The translations under genes were made by a program, and so were the position numbers. A stretch of 64,000 nucleotides of DNA from Tsuneonella sediminis (GTDB lineage: Bacteria; Pseudomonadota; Alphaproteobacteria; Sphingomonadales; Sphingomonadaceae). Under the pieces are notes generated by a model. That model was not told the DNA's origin. It ran no database searches and saw only the letters and a program-made list of their open reading frames with translations. Where the stretch lies: NCBI RefSeq assembly GCF_051912845.1, contig NZ_JBNCBU010000001.1, positions 1,054,001 through 1,118,000 on the forward strand. Direction: 5' to 3'. Below are positions 16,897 through 27,708 of the stretch, in pieces. The first letter of the stretch is position 1; each line of letters opens with the position of its first letter.

Positions 16897-17783
16897 GCAT
16901 CCTCGTCGACAGGCACACGAAGGTCATCACCCAGGGAATGACCGGTGAAACGGGCACATTCCACACCCAGCAGGCGCTCGATTACGGGACCCAGATGGTC
17001 GCCGGCGTGACCCCCGGCAAGGGCGGCACTACCCACATCGGGCTCCCGGTGTACGACACGGTCGCCGAGGCGAGGGCCGCGACCGGCGCGACCGCCAGCT
17101 GCATCTACGTGCCGCCGCCGTTCGCCGCTGATTCGATCCTCGAGGCGATCGACGCGGAGATCGAGCTGATCGTCTGCATTACCGAAGGTATCCCCGTTCT
17201 CGACATGGTCCGGGTGAAGCGCGCGCTCAGCGGCAGCAAGAGCAGGCTGATTGGTCCGAACTGTCCCGGCGTGCTGACCCCGGGCGAATGCAAGATCGGC
17301 ATCATGCCGGGCCAGATCTTCCAGAAGGGTTCGGTCGGCATCGTCAGCCGCTCGGGCACGCTGACCTACGAGGCGGTGCACCAGACCACGCAGGTCGGAC
17401 TTGGCCAGACAACCGCGGTCGGCATCGGCGGCGACCCGGTCAACGGGACCAACTTCATCGACGTGCTCGAGCTGTTCCTCAAGGACGACGCGACCAAGTC
17501 GATCGTGATGATCGGCGAGATCGGCGGCAGCGCCGAGGAAGAGGCCGCTCAGTTCCTTGCCGACGAAGCGAAGCGCGGGCGGCAGAAGCCTGTGGTCGGC
17601 TTCATCGCCGGCCGCACCGCGCCTCCGGGTCGCCGGATGGGTCATGCCGGGGCGATCGTATCCGGCGGACAGGGCGGCGCCGAGGACAAGATCGCGGCGA
17701 TGGAAGCCGCGGGCATCCGCGTCAGCCCCAGCCCGAGCGAACTCGGCACCACGCTCGATGCGCTGCTGAAGGAACTGGCCTGA
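16893..17783 (+). CDS. sucD: Succinyl-CoA ligase, alpha subunit
   Basis: This protein of 296 residues starts at a GTG overlapping the mdh stop. It binds CoA and carries the phosphohistidine of succinyl-CoA synthetase, which makes ATP or GTP from succinyl-CoA. Landmarks are TKVITQGMTGETGTFHTQQA, GVTPGKGG, GPNCPG and the active-site histidine in GHAGAIVSGG. The beta subunit gene sucC, often upstream of sucD, is not in this window, so it must be encoded elsewhere. sucA follows after 76 nt. Confidence 0.96.
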   Translation: MSILVDRHTKVITQGMTGETGTFHTQQALDYGTQMVAGVTPGKGGTTHIGLPVYDTVAEARAATGATASCIYVPPPFAADSILEAIDAEIELIVCITEGIPVLDMVRVKRALSGSKSRLIGPNCPGVLTPGECKIGIMPGQIFQKGSVGIVSRSGTLTYEAVHQTTQVGLGQTTAVGIGGDPVNGTNFIDVLELFLKDDATKSIVMIGEIGGSAEEEAAQFLADEAKRGRQKPVVGFIAGRTAPPGRRMGHAGAIVSGGQGGAEDKIAAMEAAGIRVSPSPSELGTTLDALLKELA

Positions 17784-17859
17784 ATCCCGGCCGTGCCGCT
17801 CTCCCTGGCGGGAGCGTCGCGGCGGTTCGGGCATTGCCCTTGTAGAGGTAGGCCACCCG

Positions 17860-20703
17860 ATGGGTAACGAAGCACACGATTTCCTTCCCGACGATCCCCA
17901 GCCGGGACCCAGCTGGGCCCACGCCCGCTGGCCGCTGGTGGGCGGGGAAAGCGAGGACGACCTTACCCAGGCACTCGACCCAACCGCGATGCAGGTCGCG
18001 ATCAAGGCTGCCGCCGCAAAGTCGGGCAGGCCGATGGACGAGAAGGGGGTCGAGCAGGCCGCAGGCGATTCGATCCGTGCGATGATGCTCGTGCGGACCT
18101 ACCGCGTCCGCGGCCATCTTGCCGCGAACCTCGATCCTTTGGGATTGTCGCAGCGCGAGCTCCCCGCCGATATGACGCCGGAATATCACGGGTTCACCGG
18201 CGCCGCGCTCGACCGGCCCGTCTACCTCGGCGGCACGCTGGGCCTGCAGTGGACGACGATACCTGAACTCGTGCGCATCTTGCGCAAGAACTACTGCGGC
18301 CATGTCGGCTTCGATTACATGCACATCGCCGATGTCGAGGAGCGCCGTTTCATCCAGGAGCGGATCGAGGGTCCCGACAAGGTCATCACCTTCACCCCCG
18401 AGGGCAAGCGCGCCATCCTCGCCGCCGTGATCCGGGGCGAGCAGTACGAGAAATACCTCGGCAAGAAGTACGTCGGCACCAAGCGCTTCGGTCTCGATGG
18501 CGGCGAGGCGATGATCCCGGCGCTCGAGAGTGTGATCAAGTACGGCGGCGCCCTTGGCGTGCGAGAGATCATCTACGGCATGGCTCACCGCGGCCGGCTC
18601 AACGTGCTCGCGAACGTGATGGCCAAGCCTTACAAGGTCATCTTCCACGAATTCTCGGGCGGCAGCGCCAATCCCGATGACGTCGGCGGTTCGGGCGACG
18701 TGAAATACCATCTCGGCACGTCGACCGACCGCGAGTTCGACGGGATCAAGGTCCACATGAGCCTGGTGCCGAACCCCTCGCACCTCGAGGCGGTAGACCC
18801 CGTCGTGCTCGGCAAGGCGCGCGCCCAGCAGGCAATCCGTGACGACCTGAAGAAACACGAGCAGGTCCTCCCGGTGCTCATTCACGGCGACGCGGCGTTC
18901 GCCGGCCAGGGCATCGTCTGGGAGTGCCTCGGGTTCTCGGGGGTGCGCGGGTACAATACGGGCGGCTGCCTGCATTTCGTCATCAACAATCAGATCGGGT
19001 TCACCACGAGCCCGCAGTTCGCGCGGTCGTCGCCCTATCCCTCCGACGTCGCGAAGGGCGTCCAGGCCCCGATCCTGCACGTGAACGGCGACGATCCGGA
19101 AGCAGTCACGTTCGCCTGCAAGCTTGCGATCGAATATCGGCAGCGCTTCGGCCGCGATATCGTCATCGACATGTGGTGCTATCGCCGCTTCGGCCACAAC
19201 GAGGGCGACGAGCCGAGCTTCACCCAGCCGCTGATGTACGCCAAGATTCGCAACCACGCCAAGGTCAGCGAGATCTACGAGCAGCGCCTGATCGAGGAAG
19301 GTGTCATCAAGCCGGGCGACGCCGATGCGATGTGCACCGAGTTCAACGCCCATCTCGACGACGAGTTTGCCGGCGCGGGCAGCTACAAGCCCAACATCGC
19401 GGACTGGTTCGGCGGCCGCTGGGCGGGCCTCAACAAGCCCGTCGACCCGGAAGAGGCGCGTCGCAACGTCGAGACCGCGATCAGCCGCAAGCTGCTCGAC
19501 AGCCTCGGCCGCACGCTGACAACGGTCCCCGACGACCTGACCATCCACAAGACTCTTGGCCGGGTTCTCGACGCCAAGCGACAGATGTTCGCCAATGGCG
19601 GCGAATTCGACTGGGCGACCGCCGAAGCACTCGCCTTCGGCAGCCTCGTTGCCGAGGGCTACGGCGTGCGCCTGTCGGGCCAGGATTCTGGCCGCGGCAC
19701 CTTCAGCCAGCGGCACGCGGTGTGGGTCGACCAGAAGACCGAGCGCAAGTTCATCCCGCTGACCCAGCTGCCACACGGCAAGTTCGAGGTCTACGACAGC
19801 CCGCTGTCCGAATACGGCGTGCTCGGCTTCGAATACGGCTTTGCCATGGCCGATCCCAAGACGCTGGTGCTGTGGGAGGCACAGTTCGGCGATTTCTCCA
19901 ATGGCGCGCAGATCATCATCGACCAGTTCATCGCCGCCGGCGAGGCGAAGTGGCTGCGCGCCAACGGCCTCGTCATGCTGCTGCCGCACGGCTACGAAGG
20001 ACAGGGGCCGGAACACTCGTCCGCCCGGCTCGAACGGTTTCTGCAGCTCTGCGCGAACGACAACATCCAGGTTTGCAACATTACCGTTCCGGGGAACTAC
20101 TTCCACGTCCTGCGCCGGCAGATGCTGCGGCCATTCCGCAAACCGCTGATAATCATGACCCCCAAGTCGCTGCTGCGGCATCCCATGGCCAAGAGCCCGG
20201 TCGACGATTTCACAGGCGATAGCCACTTCCGCCGGATCGTCAGCGATACGACCGAGATTCCCGACGACAAGATCCGCCGCCTCGTGCTGTGCAGCGGCAA
20301 GGTAGCCTACGACCTGCTCCAGAAGCGCGACGAGGAGGGTCTCGACGATGTCTCGATCGTGCGTATCGAGCAACTCTATCCCTTCCCCGGCGAGCCGCTG
20401 AGCGTTCGCATCGCGCGCATGAAGAACCTCGAGACGATCGTCTGGTGCCAGGAGGAGCCGCGCAACAACGGCGCATGGTTCTTCGTCGACCGGCTGATCG
20501 AACAGGCGGCGGCCGCCGCGGGCAAGGATGGTATGCGCCCGGTCTATGCCGGCCGCGAAGTCGCCGCGTCACCCGCTACCGGTTATGCGAAACGGCACGA
20601 GGAGCAGCAGCGCGCGCTGGTCGGGCTCGCGCTCGGCCTCAACGACGGGGGCGAGGCGTTGCGGGGCAACACGGCCCGGCTTGCCACCAAGAAACCCGCC
20701 TGA
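17860..20703 (+). CDS. sucA: 2-oxoglutarate dehydrogenase E1 component
   Basis: This thiamine-diphosphate enzyme of 947 residues decarboxylates 2-oxoglutarate in the multienzyme complex with SucB and Lpd. Characteristic segments include RVRGHLAANLDPLG, GMAHRGRLNVLANV, NPSHLEAVDPVVLGK, HGDAAFAGQG and YRRFGHNEGDEP in the cofactor half. QDSGRGTFSQRHAVW and LLPHGYEGQGPEHSSAR lie in the second half. Length and layout are normal for the Proteobacterial E1o. It lies in the order sucD-sucA-sucB-lpd, with 16 nt before sucB, so subunits should be co-expressed. Confidence 0.97.
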   Translation: MGNEAHDFLPDDPQPGPSWAHARWPLVGGESEDDLTQALDPTAMQVAIKAAAAKSGRPMDEKGVEQAAGDSIRAMMLVRTYRVRGHLAANLDPLGLSQRELPADMTPEYHGFTGAALDRPVYLGGTLGLQWTTIPELVRILRKNYCGHVGFDYMHIADVEERRFIQERIEGPDKVITFTPEGKRAILAAVIRGEQYEKYLGKKYVGTKRFGLDGGEAMIPALESVIKYGGALGVREIIYGMAHRGRLNVLANVMAKPYKVIFHEFSGGSANPDDVGGSGDVKYHLGTSTDREFDGIKVHMSLVPNPSHLEAVDPVVLGKARAQQAIRDDLKKHEQVLPVLIHGDAAFAGQGIVWECLGFSGVRGYNTGGCLHFVINNQIGFTTSPQFARSSPYPSDVAKGVQAPILHVNGDDPEAVTFACKLAIEYRQRFGRDIVIDMWCYRRFGHNEGDEPSFTQPLMYAKIRNHAKVSEIYEQRLIEEGVIKPGDADAMCTEFNAHLDDEFAGAGSYKPNIADWFGGRWAGLNKPVDPEEARRNVETAISRKLLDSLGRTLTTVPDDLTIHKTLGRVLDAKRQMFANGGEFDWATAEALAFGSLVAEGYGVRLSGQDSGRGTFSQRHAVWVDQKTERKFIPLTQLPHGKFEVYDSPLSEYGVLGFEYGFAMADPKTLVLWEAQFGDFSNGAQIIIDQFIAAGEAKWLRANGLVMLLPHGYEGQGPEHSSARLERFLQLCANDNIQVCNITVPGNYFHVLRRQMLRPFRKPLIIMTPKSLLRHPMAKSPVDDFTGDSHFRRIVSDTTEIPDDKIRRLVLCSGKVAYDLLQKRDEEGLDDVSIVRIEQLYPFPGEPLSVRIARMKNLETIVWCQEEPRNNGAWFFVDRLIEQAAAAAGKDGMRPVYAGREVAASPATGYAKRHEEQQRALVGLALGLNDGGEALRGNTARLATKKPA

Positions 20704-20719
20704 GGAAGCAGGAACCAAG

Positions 20720-21997
20720 ATGCAGGAAGTCAAAGTCCCCACGCTCGGCGAATCGGTCACCGAAGCCACGGTAGGCGAATGGTTGAAGAAGCCGGGCGAC
20801 CCGGTCTCGGTCGACGAGCCGATTGCCAGCCTCGAGACCGACAAGGTCGCCGTCGAGGTTCCTTCTCCGGTGAATGGTGTGATGGGTGAACAGAAGGTCG
20901 CCGTCGGCGAGACGGTCGAAGTCGGCGCGCTGCTGGCGACGATCGAGGACGACGTGGCCGCGGGCGAGAACACCAGCGTCGAACCGCGCGAAGCCCCCGC
21001 TCCCGCAGACGACGCTGCCGCTGCCCCGCCCAGCGAACGGGCCGATGCCGACACGATCGAGGATGCCGCACCCGCGCAGGCCAGGATCCATGATCCGGAA
21101 GCGACCCAGACATTGAGCCCGGCGGTGCGGCGCGCGGTGCTCGAGCACGGGGTCGATCCGACGACGATCAAGGGCACCGGGAAGGACGGCCGCCTGACCA
21201 AGGAAGACGTGCTGGCAGCTGCGGCCGAGGCGAAGTCCGCGCCAGCGTCCTCGCCCGCTCCGTCCTCGAGCGCCTCTCCGGCGCCGTCGACCGGCCAGCG
21301 GCGCGAGGAGCGAGTCAAGATGACGCGCATGCGCCAGACGATCGCCCGGCGCCTCAAGAGCGCGCAGGACACCGCCGCGCTGCTGACGACCTTCAACGAT
21401 GTGGACATGAGCGCGGTCATCGAAGCCCGCGAGAAGTTCAAGGACATCTTTGCCAAGAAGCACGACATCAAGCTCGGCTTCATGTCTTTCTTCGCCAAGG
21501 CGGCGTGCCTTGCGCTGAAGGACATTCCGGCGGTCAACGCGCAGATCGACGGCGAGGAGATCGTCTACTTCAACTACGTCGACATCTCGGTCGCGGTCAG
21601 CGCACCCAACGGCCTTGTCGTGCCGGTCGTGCGCGATGCGGATACGAAATCGTTCGCGCAGATCGAAAAGAACATCGCCGACTTCGGCAAGCGAGCCAAG
21701 GACGGCACACTGACGATGGAGGACATGAAGGGCGGCACCTTCACGATCTCCAACGGCGGCGTCTTCGGCGGGCTCATGTCCACCCCGATCATCAACCCGC
21801 CGCAAAGCGCCGTCCTCGGCCTCCACCGCATCGAGGACCGCCCGGTGGTCCGGAACGGCGAAATCGTGATCCGCCCGATGATGTACATCGCGCTGTCGTA
21901 CGACCACCGACTGATCGACGGCCGCGAGGCGGTCACCGCCCTCAAGACGATCAAGGAGGCGATCGAGGATCCCATGCGGATGCTGATCGACCTTTGA
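20720..21997 (+). CDS. sucB: Dihydrolipoyllysine succinyltransferase (2-oxoglutarate dehydrogenase E2)
   Basis: This E2 core enzyme of 425 residues transfers the succinyl group to CoA. The lipoyl domain (1-77) has the lipoylated lysine in LETDKVAVEV. An Ala/Pro-rich linker is followed by the peripheral subunit-binding domain (LSPAVRRAVLEHGVDPTTIK, about 134-170). After a second linker comes the catalytic domain with YDHRLIDGREA near the C-terminus (HxxxDG). The start at 20720 was chosen because the lipoyl domain begins there; an upstream frame extension overlaps sucA. Confidence 0.97.
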   Translation: MQEVKVPTLGESVTEATVGEWLKKPGDPVSVDEPIASLETDKVAVEVPSPVNGVMGEQKVAVGETVEVGALLATIEDDVAAGENTSVEPREAPAPADDAAAAPPSERADADTIEDAAPAQARIHDPEATQTLSPAVRRAVLEHGVDPTTIKGTGKDGRLTKEDVLAAAAEAKSAPASSPAPSSSASPAPSTGQRREERVKMTRMRQTIARRLKSAQDTAALLTTFNDVDMSAVIEAREKFKDIFAKKHDIKLGFMSFFAKAACLALKDIPAVNAQIDGEEIVYFNYVDISVAVSAPNGLVVPVVRDADTKSFAQIEKNIADFGKRAKDGTLTMEDMKGGTFTISNGGVFGGLMSTPIINPPQSAVLGLHRIEDRPVVRNGEIVIRPMMYIALSYDHRLIDGREAVTALKTIKEAIEDPMRMLIDL

Positions 21998-22007
21998 GGA
22001 AGAGATA

Positions 22008-23408
<1,401 letters not shown>

Positions 23409-23457
23409 CGGCGGGACCCCGCTGACGCATCCCCTCGTTCCGAGGAGAGAGCGGACG

Positions 23458-24786
23458 ATGATTCCCAAGCTGACCGACGAGCCTACCGCCACCACGCTGG
23501 CAGCGCAGATCCGTGGCGGGGAACTTTCACCCATCGAGGCGGTCGAATCGTGCATCGCGCGCATCGAGGCGCTCGATGGACCGCTCAACGCCGTGGTGGT
23601 CAGGGACTTCGACCGGGCGAGGAATGCCGCGCGGGCTCTCTGCGACGAGCAGGCGGACGGCCGCCCGTTGTTCGGTGTCCCGATGACGGTGAAGGAAAGC
23701 TTCAACGTCGCGGGACTGCCGACGACGTTCGGACACCTCGAACACAAGGATTTTATTGCTCGGCGCGATGCCCGGGTCGTCGAGCGGCTCAAGGCCGCGG
23801 GCGCTGTCATCGTCGGCAAGACCAACGTCCCTCCCGACCTGGCCGACCTCCAGTCGGACAACCCGGTTTATGGCCGCACCAACAATCCGTTCGATCACTC
23901 CCGCGTTTCGGGCGGTTCGTCTGGCGGGTCCGCCGTCGCTGTCGCCAGCGGCATGGTCCCGATCGAATACGGCACCGATATCGGCAGTTCGGTCCGCAAC
24001 CCGGCTCACTTCAACGGCATTTTCGGTCACAAGACCACTTTCGGCCTCGTCAGCCGCCGCGGGCATGCGAGTCCCGCAGTGCAGGGACGCGACGTGCACG
24101 ACGGGCCGCTTTCGGTGCCAGGCCCGCTCGCACGGTCGGCCGACGACCTTGCGCTCCTCCTCGACCTGACCGCTGAAAGGCCGCTCGCTTCGACAGCGAA
24201 GCCGATCGCGGAACTGCGCTTCCTCGCGCTGCTCGACCACCCGGTCAGCGAGATCGATGCCTCGGTGCGCGGCCCGATCGAAGCGGCGCTGAGCGAGATC
24301 GAGCGCACGGGCGCTAAGGTGGACCGGTCTAGCGCCCTGCTGCCCGATCTGGCGCTGCAGCATGCGAATTACCTGCGCCTGCTCAACGTGGCGATGGCAC
24401 GCGGCCAGCCCGCGCCCGACGGAACGGCGATGAGCTTGCCGGAGTATTACGCGTTGCTCGATGAGCAGGCGCGATGCCGGTATGCCTGGGCCGAACTGTT
24501 CGATGAGTACGATTTCGTCCTCGCCCCGCCCCTTCCCTTCGTCGCCTTCCCGCACGACCCGACGCCGATCCGCGATCGGAGCATCACGATCAACGGCAAG
24601 GACAGCGCATTCGGCGATGCGCTGGCGTGGGCGGGCCTCGCCACGTTCCCGAACCTGCCAAGCACGGTCGTTCCCATCGGCGAAAGCGGCGGCCTGCCGT
24701 GCGGCATGCAGGTCATCGGACGCGAATGGGCCGACCGTGACTGCATTGCGGCGGCCGGGGCCATCGGCCGCCTGATGGAAGGTTGA
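23458..24786 (+). CDS. Amidase signature family hydrolase
   Basis: This protein of 442 residues starts at an ATG preceded by CGAGGAGAGA. The Ser-cisSer-Lys triad of the amidase signature family is visible: Lys in PMTVKESF, the cis-Ser in GGSSGGSAVAVASG, and the nucleophile in GTDIGSSVRNPA. The substrate (simple amide, nitrile-derived amide or peptide amide) cannot be told. There is no gatB next to it and PMTVKE differs from GatA context, so it is unlikely to be the tRNA amidotransferase. It is followed after 3 nt by a PepSY membrane protein, so the two are co-transcribed. Confidence 0.88.
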   Translation: MIPKLTDEPTATTLAAQIRGGELSPIEAVESCIARIEALDGPLNAVVVRDFDRARNAARALCDEQADGRPLFGVPMTVKESFNVAGLPTTFGHLEHKDFIARRDARVVERLKAAGAVIVGKTNVPPDLADLQSDNPVYGRTNNPFDHSRVSGGSSGGSAVAVASGMVPIEYGTDIGSSVRNPAHFNGIFGHKTTFGLVSRRGHASPAVQGRDVHDGPLSVPGPLARSADDLALLLDLTAERPLASTAKPIAELRFLALLDHPVSEIDASVRGPIEAALSEIERTGAKVDRSSALLPDLALQHANYLRLLNVAMARGQPAPDGTAMSLPEYYALLDEQARCRYAWAELFDEYDFVLAPPLPFVAFPHDPTPIRDRSITINGKDSAFGDALAWAGLATFPNLPSTVVPIGESGGLPCGMQVIGREWADRDCIAAAGAIGRLMEG

Positions 24787-24789
24787 GGC

Positions 24790-25506
24790 ATGGCGCGCGG
24801 CAGGTGGATGCAACGCTACGCAACGTGGCACATCTGGCTCGGTTGGCTGATCGCCATCCCGTTCCTGCTGTGGACGATAAGCGGCGTGCTGATGGTCGCC
24901 CGCCCGATCGAGGAAGTCCGGGGCACGCATCTTCGCATCGAGCCGGAACAGAAGCCCGCATTGACGGGCAATCCCCGACCCATCCCGTTTCCGGAGGCCG
25001 CAGCGCCCCCGATAAGCGAACTGCGGACCTTTCTCCAGCGCGGGCGGGCGGTCACGCTGGCTACGGCGACCGATGGCAGTATCTCTCGGTACGACGCGAC
25101 GACTGGCGAATCGATTGGCCAGCTTGACGAAGAGGAAGCGCGTGCGGCGATCGCCCGTTCGATCCGCGGCGGCGACCGGATAGCCGCGATGCGCGCGTTC
25201 GAACCGGACGAAACCCCGTTCGACTTTCGCCGCCCCTCTCCCGTCTGGCAGGCAACCCTCGAGGACGGAACGTACGTCTACATCAACCGCGACAGCGGCG
25301 AGATCGAGGCTGTCCGGACCCGTTGGTGGCGGTTCTACGACCTGATGTGGGGACTCCACATCATGGACCTGCAAACCCGCGAACAGCCGCACAACCCGTT
25401 GACCGTAACGTTCGGCGTGCTTGCGATCTTCGGCTCGGTGCTCGGGACGATCCTGCTTTTCCGCCGCCGAAGGGCCCGCGTTTCCGCTCCGCCGGCGGGC
25501 GGCTGA
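24790..25506 (+). CDS. PepSY domain membrane protein
   Basis: This protein of 238 residues has an N-terminal helix (WHIWLGWLIAIPFLLWTISG, about 13-32). A periplasmic PepSY-type region follows (ISRYDATTGESIG and VYINRDSGEIEAVRTRWWRF). A second helix lies near 200-222 (PLTVTFGVLAIFGSVLGTIL). The short PepSY-TM layout is common near iron or redox genes; here it is coupled to an amidase. Function is unknown. PepSY domains are thought to inhibit peptidases or bind ligands in the periplasm, but nothing here decides between these. Confidence 0.75.
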   Translation: MARGRWMQRYATWHIWLGWLIAIPFLLWTISGVLMVARPIEEVRGTHLRIEPEQKPALTGNPRPIPFPEAAAPPISELRTFLQRGRAVTLATATDGSISRYDATTGESIGQLDEEEARAAIARSIRGGDRIAAMRAFEPDETPFDFRRPSPVWQATLEDGTYVYINRDSGEIEAVRTRWWRFYDLMWGLHIMDLQTREQPHNPLTVTFGVLAIFGSVLGTILLFRRRRARVSAPPAGG

Positions 25507-25616
25507 CCCGGCATCCCCCCCCCTGTCCAGAAGGTGTCGAAGCCCAGAACGGGGCTCTAAACGCTGGGTTGAGCCCGATCTGGCACCCTTGCCGTGCCCG
25601 GAGTAGGAGCCTTGCG

Positions 25617-26228
25617 ATGAATCCGCCTGTCCTGCCCCCTGCTCTCGATCTCATCGGCACCGCGATCTTTGCTCTGACCGGGGCGCTTCTCGCCGCGAGG
25701 CTCCGGCAGACGTTCGTCACGATGGCCTTCTTCGCGCTGGTCACCGGGGTCGGCGGGGGCAGCCTGCGCGACATGCTGCTGGGCGTGCCCGCGTTCTGGC
25801 TGCATTCGCCCTGGGTCGCGCCGGTAATCTTCGCCACTGCACTGGGCGCCTGGTTCACACCGACGAGGTGGTGGGAGAACGAGTTGCTCGAATGGGCGGA
25901 CGCCGCGGGCCTTGCCGCATTTGCCGTGCTGGGGACCGCCAAGGCGATGGCTTTCGGCGTCGCGCCCGTTCCAGCCGCGGTCCTGGGCGTGGTGACCGGA
26001 TGCGCCGGCGGGGTAGCGCGTGACGTCATCGCGGGCGTTCCCTCGATCATCATGCGCCCTGAAATCTATGTCACTGCCGCTGCTCTCGCGGCAGTTCTGA
26101 CGGTCGCCGGAGCGCTGGCGGGACTGCCAGACGCGGCGACATGGGCCATCGCCTGGATCGCCGGTTTCGGGGTCCGGGGTGCGGCGATTCGCTGGAAGCT
26201 CGCGCTGCCCGCCTATCGCGAGGGATGA
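25617..26228 (+). CDS. TRIC / UPF0126 family cation channel protein (YadS-like)
   Basis: This protein of 203 residues has about seven hydrophobic helices. Two internally repeated halves are marked by TGVGGGSLRDMLLGVPAFW and TGCAGGVARDVIAGVPSII, the duplicated signature of bacterial TRIC channels (formerly UPF0126). These are trimeric K+-permeable channels, and some relatives are linked to glycine uptake. The start at 25617 has TAGGAG upstream and is preferred over longer frames that overlap the PepSY gene. Its 3' end lies 9 nt from the end of the convergent gene on the minus strand. Confidence 0.88.
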   Translation: MNPPVLPPALDLIGTAIFALTGALLAARLRQTFVTMAFFALVTGVGGGSLRDMLLGVPAFWLHSPWVAPVIFATALGAWFTPTRWWENELLEWADAAGLAAFAVLGTAKAMAFGVAPVPAAVLGVVTGCAGGVARDVIAGVPSIIMRPEIYVTAAALAAVLTVAGALAGLPDAATWAIAWIAGFGVRGAAIRWKLALPAYREG

Positions 26229-26237
26229 CGTTCGGCC

Positions 26238-26987
26238 TCAGCCGGCAAAGTCGGGCGCATCGGCGGTCTGATACCGGTCATCGTCGTCTGCGATCTCGCC
26301 ACTATCAGGGAGAGGTCCTCCCGGATAGGCCGGGGCGCCATCGCGCGCAGCCCGGGCGGCGGCATAGCGGTCATCATCCCATTGGCCCGGCGCAGGCACG
26401 CCGTCGGCGTCACTGCGATACATTGCCCCATTCCCGTAATCGATGGCATCGATCCGTCCGTCGTTGCCGATCGAACACCGGAACGCGCCTCCCGTACGCA
26501 AGCGCCCGGTCACGTCCCACCCCGTTCCGGTCCGGTTCGCCCCGTCGACGGTTTCGATCCGCGCATTGCGCTCGACTTCACGGGCACACATGTCGACCGC
26601 GCGGTCGAGGCCGCGGCCGTCGCCGAACCGGCCCTCATCGGACCGGCTGCGATAATCGTAGCGGTAGTCGCCGTCGGGATAGGGATAGCGTTGCGGATAG
26701 CGATATCCGCGATCCCGCTGGCTGGCCTTGCTGGCAGCGCTGGCGATAGCGGCGATCGTGCCCAGGACGACGACCGCGCCGATCACGTCACCCGCGTCAA
26801 CGCGATCCCGGCGATACCAGCGCCGGTGGTTCTGGGCATTCGCGCCATCGGCGTCGAACACGCCCGCAGCAGCGATGGCCGCAGGCCCGCTGGACGCCGG
26901 GATTTCGATTGCCGCGAGCGGCGCTGCCGACATCGATGCACAGGCGGCCAGCGCCGCAGCGGAAGCTAAGCGAAACGAATGGCTCAT
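26238..26987 (-). CDS. Secreted protein of unknown function, Gly/Tyr-rich family member 1
   Basis: This protein has 249 residues from the ATG at 26987 (MSHSFRLASAAALAACASM, a signal sequence). The hydrophobic stretch DAGDVIGAVVVLGTIAAIAS near residue 80 is followed by an Arg/Tyr/Asp-rich region. A conserved-looking pair of cysteines follows (AVDMCAREVE and AFRCSIGNDGRIDAIDYG). The same layout occurs in the adjacent gene at 27106-27708, so the two are probably paralogues. No known domain was recognised. The C-terminal 60 residues are acidic and look disordered. Confidence 0.7.
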   Translation of the reverse strand: MSHSFRLASAAALAACASMSAAPLAAIEIPASSGPAAIAAAGVFDADGANAQNHRRWYRRDRVDAGDVIGAVVVLGTIAAIASAASKASQRDRGYRYPQRYPYPDGDYRYDYRSRSDEGRFGDGRGLDRAVDMCAREVERNARIETVDGANRTGTGWDVTGRLRTGGAFRCSIGNDGRIDAIDYGNGAMYRSDADGVPAPGQWDDDRYAAARAARDGAPAYPGGPLPDSGEIADDDDRYQTADAPDFAG

Positions 26988-27050
26988 GACCCGTGTGCAC
27001 CCCATGGTCGCAATGGACGGCACTTCGCCGCCCCTTACCCCGCACGACTA

Positions 27051-27082
27051 GGCGGCCCAGGCTTGCAACAGCCTGAACCGCC
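27051..27082. terminator. Hairpin between the two Gly/Tyr-rich protein genes
   Basis: Nested arms GGCGG/CCGCC (27051-27055 and 27078-27082) and CAGGCT/AGCCTG (27058-27063 and 27070-27075) form a hairpin with a 6-nt loop, 24 nt after the stop of the 27106 gene. In the minus direction no U tract follows, so it may only slow or end transcription weakly. Confidence 0.35.
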
Positions 27083-27105
27083 CGTCTGTTTTCGGATTGG
27101 CCTGA

Positions 27106-27708
27106 TTACCAGCCGTACCGGTTGTTGTACCCGTAGCGGTGACCGTAGCGGCTCGAGTTCTTCAGGCCGCTGTAGTCGAGATCCACGACGCGGCCGTAGC
27201 GAACGTCGCAGCTGAACCGGCCATGGTCATAATCGCGGCCGCCATAGCGGTAGTTGTAGTCTCGGCCCCAGCCGTTTCCGCGCTCGTTGACGACGATGGT
27301 GCCGCGGACCCGGTAGCCGTCGCGCTTGCGATCGATGTCGCGGATGTCGGTTACCCGGGCTCCGCGGAAACCCTGTCTCCGCAGGTCGCGCTGCACTGTG
27401 TTGACGCACTGCGTCACCGCCGAGCGCGAGTTGCCGTACCGGTTGTAGTCGTACCCATAGCCGCCGTAGCGATCATTTCCGTAGTAGGGCTCGCCATAGG
27501 TGCCGCGATAGCCGCGGTCCTTGCCGATCGATCCCGCAACGGCAGCGATACCGCCGATGATAAGGGCACCCGCAATGATATCGCCCGCATCGATCCCGTC
27601 GTGGTCGCGATCACGCGCCATAGCCGGAGAAGCCGAGGCGAGGGCCATCGCGCCAGCCGCGACGGTGGCAACACTGCCTTTGGCGAGGGCTTTCGAAATG
27701 TTTTTCAT
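27106..27708 (-). CDS. Secreted Gly/Tyr/Arg-rich protein of unknown function, family member 2
   Basis: This protein has 200 residues. A signal peptide (1-32, ending ASPAMA) is followed by RDRDHDGIDAGDIIAGALII, a hydrophobic segment that matches DAGDVIGAVVVLG in the neighbour at 26238-26987. A region rich in Gly, Tyr, Asn and Arg follows, with short RYG/GYDY repeats. The C-terminal part has two cysteines (QCVNTVQRDLRRQG and RFSCDVRYGRVVDLDYSG). It is probably an envelope or surface protein; function is unknown. Its start region is unusual: the ribosome-binding site GAGGTGA is the 3' arm of a perfect 12-bp inverted repeat in the leader. Confidence 0.72.
   Translation of the reverse strand: MKNISKALAKGSVATVAAGAMALASASPAMARDRDHDGIDAGDIIAGALIIGGIAAVAGSIGKDRGYRGTYGEPYYGNDRYGGYGYDYNRYGNSRSAVTQCVNTVQRDLRRQGFRGARVTDIRDIDRKRDGYRVRGTIVVNERGNGWGRDYNYRYGGRDYDHGRFSCDVRYGRVVDLDYSGLKNSSRYGHRYGYNNRYGW

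Noticed and set aside
17722..20373. Open frame of 883 codons on the minus strand opposite sucA
   Set aside because: Antisense shadow of the 2-oxoglutarate dehydrogenase gene.
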